A DNA stretch of 64,000 bases, from contig CAVTAR010000003.1 in the NCBI GenBank assembly GCA_963732775.1, positions 601,234-665,233 on the forward strand, in the 5' to 3' direction. The stretch's first letter is position 1, and every line of letters begins with the position of its first letter. Of the stretch, positions 26,557 to 34,061 are shown in pieces. Source of the stretch: CAVRQM01 sp963732775 (GTDB lineage: Bacteria > Pseudomonadota > Alphaproteobacteria > Acetobacterales > Acetobacteraceae). Below the pieces are notes generated by a model. It made no database searches. It saw nothing but the letters and a program-made list of their open reading frames with translations, and was not told the origin of the DNA. The position numbers and the translations under genes were made by a program.

Positions 26557-27402
26557 ATGAAACTCCTCCGCCACGGCCCCCCCGGCGCCGAGAGACCCGG
26601 CCTGATCGACGCCGAGGGCAGCCTGCGCGACCTGTCCGGCTACGTGCCCGACATCGCCGGCGACGCGCTCTCGCCCGCGAGCCTGGCCAGGCTCGCCGCC
26701 CTCGACCCGAGCAGCCTGCCGCGCATCGACGGCCAGCCGCGCCTCGGCCCCTGCGTGGCACGGCCGCTGAACTTCGTCTGCATCGGCCTCAACTACGCCG
26801 ACCACGCCGCCGAGACGGGCGCCAAGATCCCGAGCGAGCCGATCATCTTCCTGAAGTCGCTCAGCGCCTTCTGCGGCCCGTACGACGACGTCATCATCCC
26901 GCGCGGCTCGAAGAAGACCGACTGGGAGGTGGAACTCGGCGTCGTCATCGGCAGCACCGCGCGCTCCGTGCCCGACCACTCGGCGATGGACCACGTCGCC
27001 GGCTACTGCGTCATCAACGACGTGAGCGAGCGTGAATACCAGACCGAGCGCGGCGGCCAGTGGGACAAGGGCAAGGGCTGCGACACCTTCGGCCCCACCG
27101 GCCCCTGGCTCGTCACCCGCGACGAGGTGCCCGACCCGCAGGACCTGCGGCTGTGGCTCGACATCGACGGCAAGCGGATGCAGGACGGCAGCACCAAGAC
27201 CATGATCTTCGGGGTCGACAAGCTGGTCTCCTACGTCAGCCACTTCATCACGCTGCACCCCGGCGACATCATCAGCACCGGCACGCCGCCGGGGGTCGCG
27301 ATGGGCATGAAGCCGGAGCCGGTCTATCTGCGCCCCGGCCAGGAGATCCGCCTCGGCATCCAGGGCATGGGCGAGCAGCGGCAGATGACGGTGGCCGCCT
27401 GA
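26557..27402 (+). CDS. Fumarylacetoacetate hydrolase family protein (diketo-deoxy sugar acid hydrolase type)
   Basis: 281 residues. LNFVCIGLNYADHAAETG, FLKSLSAFCGPYDDVIIP, WEVELGVVIG (metal-binding Glu residues) and GYCVINDVSEREYQ are the family core. GGQWDKGKGCDTFGPTGPW and STGTPPGVAMGMKP close the active site. This subgroup includes 2,4-diketo-3-deoxy-L-fuconate hydrolase, which yields pyruvate and lactate, and so fits the upstream dehydratase and SDR. It starts one base after the spacer following the secreted-protein stop, and is one base upstream of the YgiN-like gene. Confidence 0.85.
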   Translation: MKLLRHGPPGAERPGLIDAEGSLRDLSGYVPDIAGDALSPASLARLAALDPSSLPRIDGQPRLGPCVARPLNFVCIGLNYADHAAETGAKIPSEPIIFLKSLSAFCGPYDDVIIPRGSKKTDWEVELGVVIGSTARSVPDHSAMDHVAGYCVINDVSEREYQTERGGQWDKGKGCDTFGPTGPWLVTRDEVPDPQDLRLWLDIDGKRMQDGSTKTMIFGVDKLVSYVSHFITLHPGDIISTGTPPGVAMGMKPEPVYLRPGQEIRLGIQGMGEQRQMTVAA

Positions 27403-27403
27403 G

Positions 27404-27694
27404 ATGCCCCGCTGCGCCCTGGTCGTGGAGTTTCGCCTGACACCGGGCGGCTGGCCCGCGTTCCACGCCATCATGGCCGAGCACGCGCGCCTGACCCGCG
27501 CCGAGGAGCCCGGCTGCCGGCAGTTCGACGTGCTGCACGACGAGGACGATGCCGACCGCGCGCTCCTGGTCGAGGTCTACGCCGACCGCGCCGCCTACGA
27601 GGCGCACCGCGCCAACCCGCGGATGCCCGGCGTGAACGAGGCGCTGGCGCCGCTGACGCTGGACCGCAAGCGCACCATCTGCTCGCTGGACTGA
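27404..27694 (+). CDS. YgiN/antibiotic-biosynthesis-monooxygenase-like protein
   Basis: 96 residues of the dimeric alpha/beta-barrel ABM fold: ALVVEFRLTPGGWPAFHAIM, EEPGCRQFDVLHDEDDADR and ALLVEVYADRAAYEAHR. One base separates it from the FAH gene, so it belongs to the same operon. Family members oxidise quinols or serve as auxiliary subunits. In sugar-acid operons their role is unsettled. Confidence 0.8.
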   Translation: MPRCALVVEFRLTPGGWPAFHAIMAEHARLTRAEEPGCRQFDVLHDEDDADRALLVEVYADRAAYEAHRANPRMPGVNEALAPLTLDRKRTICSLD

Positions 27695-27700
27695 TCGTCG

Positions 27701-29197
27701 ATGGGTGGCGCGGCGCCAGCAGACGCCGACGCCGACGCCCTGATGAATGGCGGCAACGCGTTGCTCGCGGCCGGGCAGACGCAGGACGCGGTGGCCGCCT
27801 ACCGCGCGGCGCTGGCGCTCCGGCCCGACCACGCCTCGACGCTGTACAATCTCGGCAACGCCCTGCTCGCCCTCGACGACGCCACGGCGGCCGACGCCTG
27901 CTACGCCGCGGCGCTGGCGCTCGCCCCCGACCACGTCGGCGCGCACAACAACCGCGGCAATGCGCTGCGCCGGCTCGGGCGCGTCGCCGACGCGGCGGCG
28001 AGCTTCCGCGCGGCGGTGGCGCGCCGTCCCGACCTGTGCGGCGCCCACGACAACCACGGCGCGGCGCTGCTCGCGCTGCACCAGCCGGCGCGGGCCGAGC
28101 AGGCGCTGCGCGAGGCGGTGCGGCTGCACCCCGGCTACGCGCCCGCGTGCAACAACCTGGGCGGCGCGCTGCTGGCGCAGGACCGGCCGGAGGAGGCGTT
28201 GCTGTGGTTCCGCCGCGCCGTCGCACTCGACGCCGGCCAGGTCCAGGCCCGCTTCGGCGTGGCCATGGCGCTGCTGGCGCTGGGCCGCCTGCGCGAGGGT
28301 TTCGCCGCCTACGAGGCGCGCTGGCTCGACCCGAAGTTTCGCGACGGCGTGCGCGACTACGCCGCCCCGCTATGGGATGGCGCGACCCCGGTGTGTGGCC
28401 GAACGGTCCTGCTGCATGGCGAGCAGGGGCTCGGCGACACCATCCACTTCGCCCGCTATGCCCCGCTGCTGCGCGCCCGAGGCGCGCGTGTCGTGCTGGA
28501 GGTGCAGGCACCGCTGACCCGGCTGTTGCGCCCGCTCGCCGATCTGGTGGTGACGGCCGGCGACACGCTGCCGGCACACGACCTCCGCCTGCCGCTGCTG
28601 AGCGTGGCACACACGCTCGCCATCACGCTCGCCACCGTGCCCGGCGCGGTGCCTTACCTGAGTGCCGCGACACCTGCGTGGCACGTGCGCGGACCGGGGC
28701 TGAACGTGGCGCTGTGCCTGCGCGGCAGCCCCGACCATCCGGAAGATGCGCTGCGTTCCATCCCGGCCAGCGCCGTGCTCCCGCTGCTACGGCTTCCCGG
28801 CGTGACGTTCCACGTCGTGCACCGGCACCCGCACCCCGACGACGCGGCGCTCGCCGGGCCGCGGGTGGTGCTGCACGGCCCGGCGCTGGGCGACCTCGCC
28901 GACACGGCCGACCTGCTGGCCGCGATGGACCTGGTCGTCAGCGCCGACACGGCGGTGGCCCACCTGGCCGGCGCGCTGGCGCGGCCGGTATGGGTGTTGC
29001 TGCAATACGCGGCGGATTTCCGCTGGCTGCGCGGGCGCGGCAACAGCCCCTGGTACCCCACCATGCGGCTGTTCCGACAAGGGCCGGGGCGGTCCTGGGC
29101 GGACGTGCTGCGGTGCGTGGCCGACGCGCTCCCCGGGGCCCGGGCCGGGGCCGAGGCCGCAGCCACGGCCCGTCACAACACCTCGAAGACGCTGTAG
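27701..29197 (+). CDS. TPR protein with GT9-like C-terminal domain
   Basis: 498 residues. The N-terminal ~220 residues are about six TPR units (for example ALALRPDHASTLYNLGNALL, APDHVGAHNNRGNALRRLG). From ~residue 235, GRTVLLHGEQGLGDTIHFARYAPLL and the C-terminal DLVVSADTAVAHLAGALARPVWVLL match the ADP-heptose/GT9-type domain found fused to TPRs in flagellin- or glycan-modifying proteins. It begins 7 bases after the YgiN-like gene. Its last 25 bases overlap the convergent DUF3237 gene. Role probably O-glycan or surface modification. Confidence 0.8.
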   Translation: MGGAAPADADADALMNGGNALLAAGQTQDAVAAYRAALALRPDHASTLYNLGNALLALDDATAADACYAAALALAPDHVGAHNNRGNALRRLGRVADAAASFRAAVARRPDLCGAHDNHGAALLALHQPARAEQALREAVRLHPGYAPACNNLGGALLAQDRPEEALLWFRRAVALDAGQVQARFGVAMALLALGRLREGFAAYEARWLDPKFRDGVRDYAAPLWDGATPVCGRTVLLHGEQGLGDTIHFARYAPLLRARGARVVLEVQAPLTRLLRPLADLVVTAGDTLPAHDLRLPLLSVAHTLAITLATVPGAVPYLSAATPAWHVRGPGLNVALCLRGSPDHPEDALRSIPASAVLPLLRLPGVTFHVVHRHPHPDDAALAGPRVVLHGPALGDLADTADLLAAMDLVVSADTAVAHLAGALARPVWVLLQYAADFRWLRGRGNSPWYPTMRLFRQGPGRSWADVLRCVADALPGARAGAEAAATARHNTSKTL

Positions 29198-29673
29198 ACT
29201 GGTCCATCGGGCCGTCGGTGGCCAATGCCGACCGAAACGATGCGATTGAGCCAGTCGTATCGGCTGGCCGCGGTCTCGAACAACGGGGTGATGCGGAAAT
29301 AGTAGCTCGCCGGGTCGACCTCCTCGCCGCGCTCGAGCCTCTGCAAGACGTCCGCCGGTCCATGGCGGACGCCCTGGTAGGTCATGCCGATCAGCGCCTC
29401 GTCGTCCGTCTTGAGCACGAGCCGGACATTCAGCGCCGTTGCCCCGTCGCGCCGCGCGGTCTGCCAGTCGCTGCCGCCGTCCAGCACCTCGCCCGAGAGC
29501 CGCTCGCCCTCGAAGGCGCCGCCCGGGACGATCCCGACGCGGCGATCGGCGCCGGGGGTTGCCCCCACGACCAGCAGCTTGCGGACCGCGAGGCGCATGA
29601 CGAACAGCGGCCGGGTGTGTACCGCGCGCAGGGTCTCGGGCAGGGAGTCGCGTGCCAGTCCGCTCAAATCCAC
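29173..29673 (-). CDS. DUF3237 (UPF0311) family protein
   Basis: 166 residues. GTG 29673 is chosen because it lies 8 bases before the end of the upstream SDR gene and starts directly before LRAVHTRPLFVMRLAVRKLL. Family text includes RVGIVPGGAFEGERLSGEVLDGGSDW (within it GGAFEG and GSDW), LKTDDEALIGMTYQGVRHG, and YYFRITPLFETAASRYDWLN. The family forms a small beta barrel of unproven function and often accompanies sugar or aromatic dehydrogenases. Translational coupling to the SDR suggests a joint role. Confidence 0.82.
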   Translation of the reverse strand: MDLSGLARDSLPETLRAVHTRPLFVMRLAVRKLLVVGATPGADRRVGIVPGGAFEGERLSGEVLDGGSDWQTARRDGATALNVRLVLKTDDEALIGMTYQGVRHGPADVLQRLERGEEVDPASYYFRITPLFETAASRYDWLNRIVSVGIGHRRPDGPVYSVFEVL

Positions 29674-30455
29674 CCTCCGTCCACCACGAAGTTCTGGTTC
29701 GTCACCATCCGGCTGTCGTCGGCCGCGAGCCACAGCACCATGCGCGCGATGTCGGGCGGATAGAGCCGCGCCTTCAGGCATTGCTGGCGGCCGATCAGCG
29801 CGTCCGTCTCGTCGTCCACCCACAGCGCGAGCTGCCGCTCGGTCATGATCCAGCCCGGCAGCACGCAGTTCACCCGCACCCCATGCGGCCCGAGGTCGCG
29901 CGCGAAGCTGCGCGTCAGCCCCTCGATCGCCGCCTTGCTCGAGGTGTAGGCCGGCATCCCGCCCTGGCCGATGCGCCAGCTGATCGAGCCGAGGTTGACG
30001 ATCGAGCCGGCAGCCGCGGCGACCATGGCCGGCGCGACCGCCTGGATGGCGAAGAACTGGTGGCGCAGGTTCACCGCCAGCCTGCCGTCCCAGTACTCGG
30101 GCGTCACCTCGGCCCAGCCATGTCGCTCGTCGTGCGCGGCGTTGTTCACCAGCACCTCGAACGGGCCGAGCGCCGTGGCGGCGGAGCGGACCGCGGCCCG
30201 CAGGGCGGCGATGTCGGTCAGGTCGGCGTGCTCGAAATGCGGCGCCGCTCCGCCCGACCCCAGCCGTCGCGCCAGGGCCTCGCCAGCGGCGGCGTCGAGG
30301 TCGAGGAACGCGACGCGCGCGCCCTGCCGGTGGAAGTGCTCGACGATGGCAGCGCCGATGCCGCCGGCCCCGCCGGTGACCAGCACGCGCCGCCCGGCCA
30401 GGCTCGGATAGCGCGCCTCCGCCTCGATCGCGCCCGCAAGCCCTTCTGTCGCCAT
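29664..30455 (-). CDS. SDR sugar 1-dehydrogenase (D-xylose/aldose dehydrogenase-like)
   Basis: 263 residues. RVLVTGGAGGIGAAIVEHF is the NAD(P) motif and AFLDLDAAAGEAL the acidic cofactor-selecting turn. VLVNNAAHDERHGWAEVTPEYWD resembles the Caulobacter-type xylose dehydrogenase segment. The catalytic Ser is in VNLGSISWRIGQGG, with Tyr and Lys in PAYTSSKAAIEGL. It would oxidise an aldose to the lactone, the step preceding the IlvD/Edd-type dehydratase 6 kb away. It is divergent from the SIS gene with only about 43 bases between starts. Confidence 0.8.
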   Translation of the reverse strand: MATEGLAGAIEAEARYPSLAGRRVLVTGGAGGIGAAIVEHFHRQGARVAFLDLDAAAGEALARRLGSGGAAPHFEHADLTDIAALRAAVRSAATALGPFEVLVNNAAHDERHGWAEVTPEYWDGRLAVNLRHQFFAIQAVAPAMVAAAAGSIVNLGSISWRIGQGGMPAYTSSKAAIEGLTRSFARDLGPHGVRVNCVLPGWIMTERQLALWVDDETDALIGRQQCLKARLYPPDIARMVLWLAADDSRMVTNQNFVVDGGWI

Positions 30456-30498
30456 GCCACTGCCCCTATCTTCGCCTCGCCGCGGCGGGACGATAGCG

Positions 30499-31518
30499 AT
30501 GAGCCTGATGCACGACGAGACCCAGCAAGCGCCCGATGCCGTCGCGCGCTGCCTGGCCCAGCACGCCGCCTTCGCCGACGCCGCCGCACGCTGCCGCGCG
30601 CTCGACCCGGCGGTGGTGGTGGTGGCCGCCCGCGGCAGCTCCGGGCAGGCCGGGACCTTCCTGCGCTACGTCCTGGCCCGCGCGCTCGGCGTCGTCACCG
30701 CACCCGCCATGCCGTCGCTGGCCAGCGTCTACCACCGGCCGCAGCGCATGGGCGGCACGCTGTTCGTCGCCATCTCGCAATCCGGCCGCAGCCCCGACCT
30801 CGTGATGCAGGCGGAGAGCGCCCGCGACGCCGGGGCGCTGTGCCTGGCGCTGGTCAACGACACCGCCTCGCCGCTCGCCGGCGCCTGCCATGTCGTGATC
30901 GACCTCGCCGCCGGGCCGGAGCGCAGCGTCGCTGCGACCAAGTCGGTGCTGGCGAGCCTTGCCGCCTGCCTCGCGCTCGCCGCCGCCTGGACCGGCGACG
31001 CGGCGCTGCTGGGCGCCATCGCCGCGCTGCCGGAGCGGCTGCGCGCCAGCCTCGCCCTCGAGTGGACGCCGCTGGTCCGGCGCTTCACCGGGCTCGACCG
31101 CGTGCTGATGGTGGGCCGTGGCGTCGGCTTCCCCATCGCCGGCGAGGCCGCGCTCAAGCTGTGCGAGATCACCGGCATCGCCGCCCTCGCCTACAGCGCC
31201 GCCGAAGTCGCGCATGGGCCGCGCGTGCTGGCGGGCGCGGAGATGCCGGTGCTGGCCTTCGTGCAGGAGGACGCCGCACGGGTCGGCACCATCGCGCTGC
31301 TGGCCGACCTGGCCGCCGCCGCGGCGGCGCCGGTCTATTGCGCCGGCTGTTCCGGGCCGGGCCTCATCGGCCTGCCCTCGCTGCCGCCGGATCACCCGGA
31401 ATGCGACGTGCTGGGATTGCTGGCGACGTTCTACCTCGCCGCCGAGGCGCTCGCGCGGGCCCGCGGTCGCGACCCGGACCGGCCACCGGGCCTGCGCAAG
31501 GTCACCGAGACGCTGTGA
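30499..31518 (+). CDS. SIS-domain aminosugar isomerase/deaminase-like protein
   Basis: 339 residues with two SIS domains, like the C-terminal half of GlmS and the NagB-II/AgaS deaminases. First domain: VVVVAARGSSGQAGTFLRYVL, GTLFVAISQSGRSPDLV and ERSVAATKSVLASLAA. Second: VLMVGRGVGFPIAGEAALKL, ITGIAALAYSAAEVAHGP. ATG 30499 is preferred; an ATG at 30454 would overlap the divergent SDR start. It probably handles amino-sugar phosphates in the cytosol. The next gene starts within its stop codon (TGATG). Confidence 0.82.
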   Translation: MSLMHDETQQAPDAVARCLAQHAAFADAAARCRALDPAVVVVAARGSSGQAGTFLRYVLARALGVVTAPAMPSLASVYHRPQRMGGTLFVAISQSGRSPDLVMQAESARDAGALCLALVNDTASPLAGACHVVIDLAAGPERSVAATKSVLASLAACLALAAAWTGDAALLGAIAALPERLRASLALEWTPLVRRFTGLDRVLMVGRGVGFPIAGEAALKLCEITGIAALAYSAAEVAHGPRVLAGAEMPVLAFVQEDAARVGTIALLADLAAAAAAPVYCAGCSGPGLIGLPSLPPDHPECDVLGLLATFYLAAEALARARGRDPDRPPGLRKVTETL

Positions 31519-31877
31519 TGCTGCGGACCGCGTTCGCGCTGCTGTCGGCGGCCGTGCTGCTCGGGGCCGCGCTGTCCGCCCGCCATGTCGGGGCATGGCG
31601 GTTGCGCGGCTGGTGGCCGGGCGTGGCCCATGGCTGCCTCGGCGCGGCGGGCTTGGTCGCGCTGGCGCTGGCGCTGCGGGCCGGTGTTCTCGCCGGCCCG
31701 TTCGCCTGGGACGCGGCCGGGCTGGCCGGGGCAGCGCTCGCCAGCGGCCTCGGGGTGGCCGCGATCGCCTGGCGCCGCCGTCGCACGCCGGCCGGGCTGC
31801 CAGGCGGGCTCGTCGTGCTGCACGCCACGCTGGGCGGCATCGGCTACCTGATCCTGGCCGGCTTCGCCCTTGGCTGA
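31518..31877 (+). CDS. Hypothetical four-helix membrane protein
   Basis: 119 residues with hydrophobic stretches at ~1-22, 34-55, 60-82 and 95-118 (for example TAFALLSAAVLLGAALSA and VVLHATLGGIGYLILAGFAL). The ATG overlaps the SIS gene's stop by one base. The layout resembles small DoxX-like or cytochrome-b-like modules, but no motif decides. Function unknown. Confidence 0.6.
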   Translation: MLRTAFALLSAAVLLGAALSARHVGAWRLRGWWPGVAHGCLGAAGLVALALALRAGVLAGPFAWDAAGLAGAALASGLGVAAIAWRRRRTPAGLPGGLVVLHATLGGIGYLILAGFALG

Positions 31878-31895
31878 CGCTTCGCGCTTGGCGGC

Positions 31896-32270
31896 TCAGG
31901 CGCGGCCGTAGGAATCCTCCAGCCGCTCGATGTCGTCCTCGCGCAGCCGCGCACCCGTCTGCACCTCGATGAACACCAGGTCCGCCGCCCCCGGATTGGC
32001 GACGCGGTGGATGTCGCCGAGGCCGATCGCGACGCTCTCGCCCGGCCCCACCTCCAGCACCTCGTCGTTGCGCGTCACCCGCGCGTGGCCGGCCACCACG
32101 GTCCACTGCTCGGCGCGGTGCTGATGGCGCTGCAGCGACAGCACGCCGCCGGGATGGACGCGGATGCGCTTGACCGCGTAGCCGGGGGCGGCGTCCAGCA
32201 CCGCCCAGTCGCCCCACGGGCGCGCGTCGCTCTGGCCGGCCACGTAGTCGTTGTGCAGGTGCTCGGTCAT
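31896..32270 (-). CDS. Cupin, mannose-6-phosphate isomerase type II-like
   Basis: 124 residues of a single cupin barrel: RPWGDWAVLDAAPGYAVKRI, HPGGVLSLQRHQHRAEQWTVV (metal His residues and Glu), VGPGESVAIGLGDIHRVANP, and FIEVQTGARLREDDIERLED. This is the C-terminal domain of type II phosphomannose isomerase/GDP-mannose pyrophosphorylase, here free-standing. ATG 32270 directly precedes the conserved part. It likely isomerises a sugar phosphate or binds sugar; it converges on the membrane-protein gene. Confidence 0.82.
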   Translation of the reverse strand: MTEHLHNDYVAGQSDARPWGDWAVLDAAPGYAVKRIRVHPGGVLSLQRHQHRAEQWTVVAGHARVTRNDEVLEVGPGESVAIGLGDIHRVANPGAADLVFIEVQTGARLREDDIERLEDSYGRA

Positions 32271-32342
32271 GGTCGGTCCTCCCGCGTCCCCGGTTGGCAG
32301 CATAGCGCGCGCCGCCTACACAGCGAATGGCAGGAGGGCTCC

Positions 32343-33245
32343 ATGACCCAAGGCTTCGCCCGCGTGGCAGCGGGCGCGATCGCGCTGGCCTCGGCCGGCG
32401 CCCACGCGGCGTGCCCCGACCTGGAGGCGAGCTGGCAGGCGAACCACACCGAACTCGCCGCCCCCCAGGTCAGCGCCGTGCTGTTCGGCGCGGCCGATGC
32501 CGGGTGCGCGGCGCTGGCCAGGACCGTGCTCGCGGCCGGCGCCAGCGTGGAAGCGCGCGACCGCTTCGGCAACATGCCGCTGGCGCACGCCGCGCGCGCC
32601 GGGCAGGCGGAGGTGGTGGCCGTGCTGCTCGACGCCCACGCCGCCATCGAGGCACGCAACGTCGACGGCAGCACGGCGCTGTTGCAAGCGGCCGAGCTGG
32701 GCCGCACCGAGGCCGGGCGCGTGCTGCTGGAGCACGGCGCCGATGCGAACGCCGCAGGCCGCTCCGGTGCCACGCCGCTGATCGCCGCCGCGTTCGCCGG
32801 CGACGCGGAACTGGGCGGCCTGCTGCTGCGTCACGGCGCCGATCCGCTCGCGCGCGATTCGACCGGCAAGCCCGCCATCGTCTACGCCGCCGCGCGCGGA
32901 GCGGACACGCTGGTGGCAGCCCTGCTCGACGGTGGCATCGACGCGAACGCGCGCTATGCGAACCAGCTCACCGTGCTGATGTGGGCGGCCGGGCACGTCG
33001 ACGACGCGCCGCCGGTGCCGGCCGCACGGCTCGTGACGCTGCTGCTCGATCGCGGCGCCCATGTCGACGACCAGGACGACCGCGGCCGCACCGCGCTCAT
33101 GATCGCCGCCGAGCGGGGCCACGCGGACATCGCCCGCCTGCTGCTGGCGCGCGGCGCGAGCCCGCGCGTGACCGACCGCGACGGCCACTCCGCCGCCGAC
33201 CTGGCCGTGGACGCGACGCTGCGGGAGTTGCTGTCGCGCGGATGA
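32343..33245 (+). CDS. Secreted ankyrin-repeat protein
   Basis: 300 residues. An N-terminal signal peptide (VAAGAIALASAGAHAA) precedes about seven ankyrin repeats such as NMPLAHAARAGQAEVVAVLL, GATPLIAAAFAGDAELGGLL and RTALMIAAERGHADIARLLL. Probable periplasmic protein-protein interaction partner, as for AnkB-type proteins that protect catalases. A ggagg Shine-Dalgarno (32333-32337) is visible. The stop overlaps the next gene as ATGA. Confidence 0.82.
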   Translation: MTQGFARVAAGAIALASAGAHAACPDLEASWQANHTELAAPQVSAVLFGAADAGCAALARTVLAAGASVEARDRFGNMPLAHAARAGQAEVVAVLLDAHAAIEARNVDGSTALLQAAELGRTEAGRVLLEHGADANAAGRSGATPLIAAAFAGDAELGGLLLRHGADPLARDSTGKPAIVYAAARGADTLVAALLDGGIDANARYANQLTVLMWAAGHVDDAPPVPAARLVTLLLDRGAHVDDQDDRGRTALMIAAERGHADIARLLLARGASPRVTDRDGHSAADLAVDATLRELLSRG

Positions 33246-33415
33246 GCCCCGACGCGGGCGCCAGTCCCGACAAGGCGGAGCGCGCCTCCGAGGAGGTCGC
33301 GACCTATGAGAGCCGCCTAGCAAGCATCGACGGGCGCCTGACCCTGCTGACCTGGCTGATCGGCGTCGAGCTGGTCCTCACGGTCGGCATACTGTGGCGT
33401 CTCCTGCCGCATTGA
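33242..33415 (+). CDS. Small membrane protein coupled to ankyrin gene
   Basis: 57 residues: a charged N-terminal helix (EEVATYESRLASIDGRLTLL) and one membrane helix (TWLIGVELVLTVGILWRLL). It starts at ATG 33242 inside the ankyrin gene's stop. Coupling suggests a membrane anchor or partner for the ankyrin protein. It resembles the coiled-coil/TM protein at 25786 in layout, not clearly in sequence. Confidence 0.6.
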   Translation: MSPDAGASPDKAERASEEVATYESRLASIDGRLTLLTWLIGVELVLTVGILWRLLPH

Positions 33416-33434
33416 GGTGTAGCCCGCCGCAATC

Positions 33435-34061
33435 TCACCCCGCCACCGCCTCGAACACGCCATCCGCGCCGAGCCGGCGCAGCACGCCGGTGCGGATGTC
33501 GAAGCTGCAGCCGTGCAGCCGCAGTTCGCCCGCGGCCTCGCGCTCGGCGAGCCACGGGAAGGTGCGCAGGTTCTCCAGCGACAGCCGCACCGTCTCGTCC
33601 TCGCACGCGGTCTGCGCCGCCTCGCTGGCGGGATCGTCGACCGCCACGCACGCCAGCGCCCGCTGCCGGGCGCGCTCGGCCAGCCGCATCCAGGGCGCCA
33701 GGAAGTCGGTCGGCGCCGCGGCGCCGCGCAGCAGCAGGCCGATGCCGCCGCACATGGCGTGGCCGAGCACGATGACATGTGGCACGAGCAGTGACCGCAC
33801 CGCGAACTCGATCGCCGCACTGGTGCCGTGATAGTCGCCGTCGGGGTGATACGGCGGCACCAGGTTGGCGACGTTGCGCACGGTGAACATCTCGCCCGGC
33901 CCGGCGCCGAAGATCACCGCCGGGTCGACCCGGCTGTCGGAGCAGGCGATCACCAGCGCGCCGGGTTTCTGTCCCTCGCGCGCCAGCCGCTGATACAGCG
34001 CGCGCCGCTCCGGCCATACCCCGTCGCGAAACCGTCGGTAGCCGTCCAGCAGGTCGTCCAT
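33435..34061 (-). CDS. Beta-carbonic anhydrase
   Basis: Interconverts CO2 and bicarbonate; 208 residues. Zinc ligands appear in VIACSDSRVDP (Cys, Asp-Arg dyad) and VLGHAMCGGIGLLL (His, Cys). VRNVANLVPPY and the SAAIEFAV segment are family hallmarks. The ATG shares one base with the stop of the upstream thiamine-diphosphate enzyme (TGATG), so the two are translationally coupled. A CO2-releasing decarboxylase paired with a carbonic anhydrase makes functional sense. Confidence 0.92.
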   Translation of the reverse strand: MDDLLDGYRRFRDGVWPERRALYQRLAREGQKPGALVIACSDSRVDPAVIFGAGPGEMFTVRNVANLVPPYHPDGDYHGTSAAIEFAVRSLLVPHVIVLGHAMCGGIGLLLRGAAAPTDFLAPWMRLAERARQRALACVAVDDPASEAAQTACEDETVRLSLENLRTFPWLAEREAAGELRLHGCSFDIRTGVLRRLGADGVFEAVAG

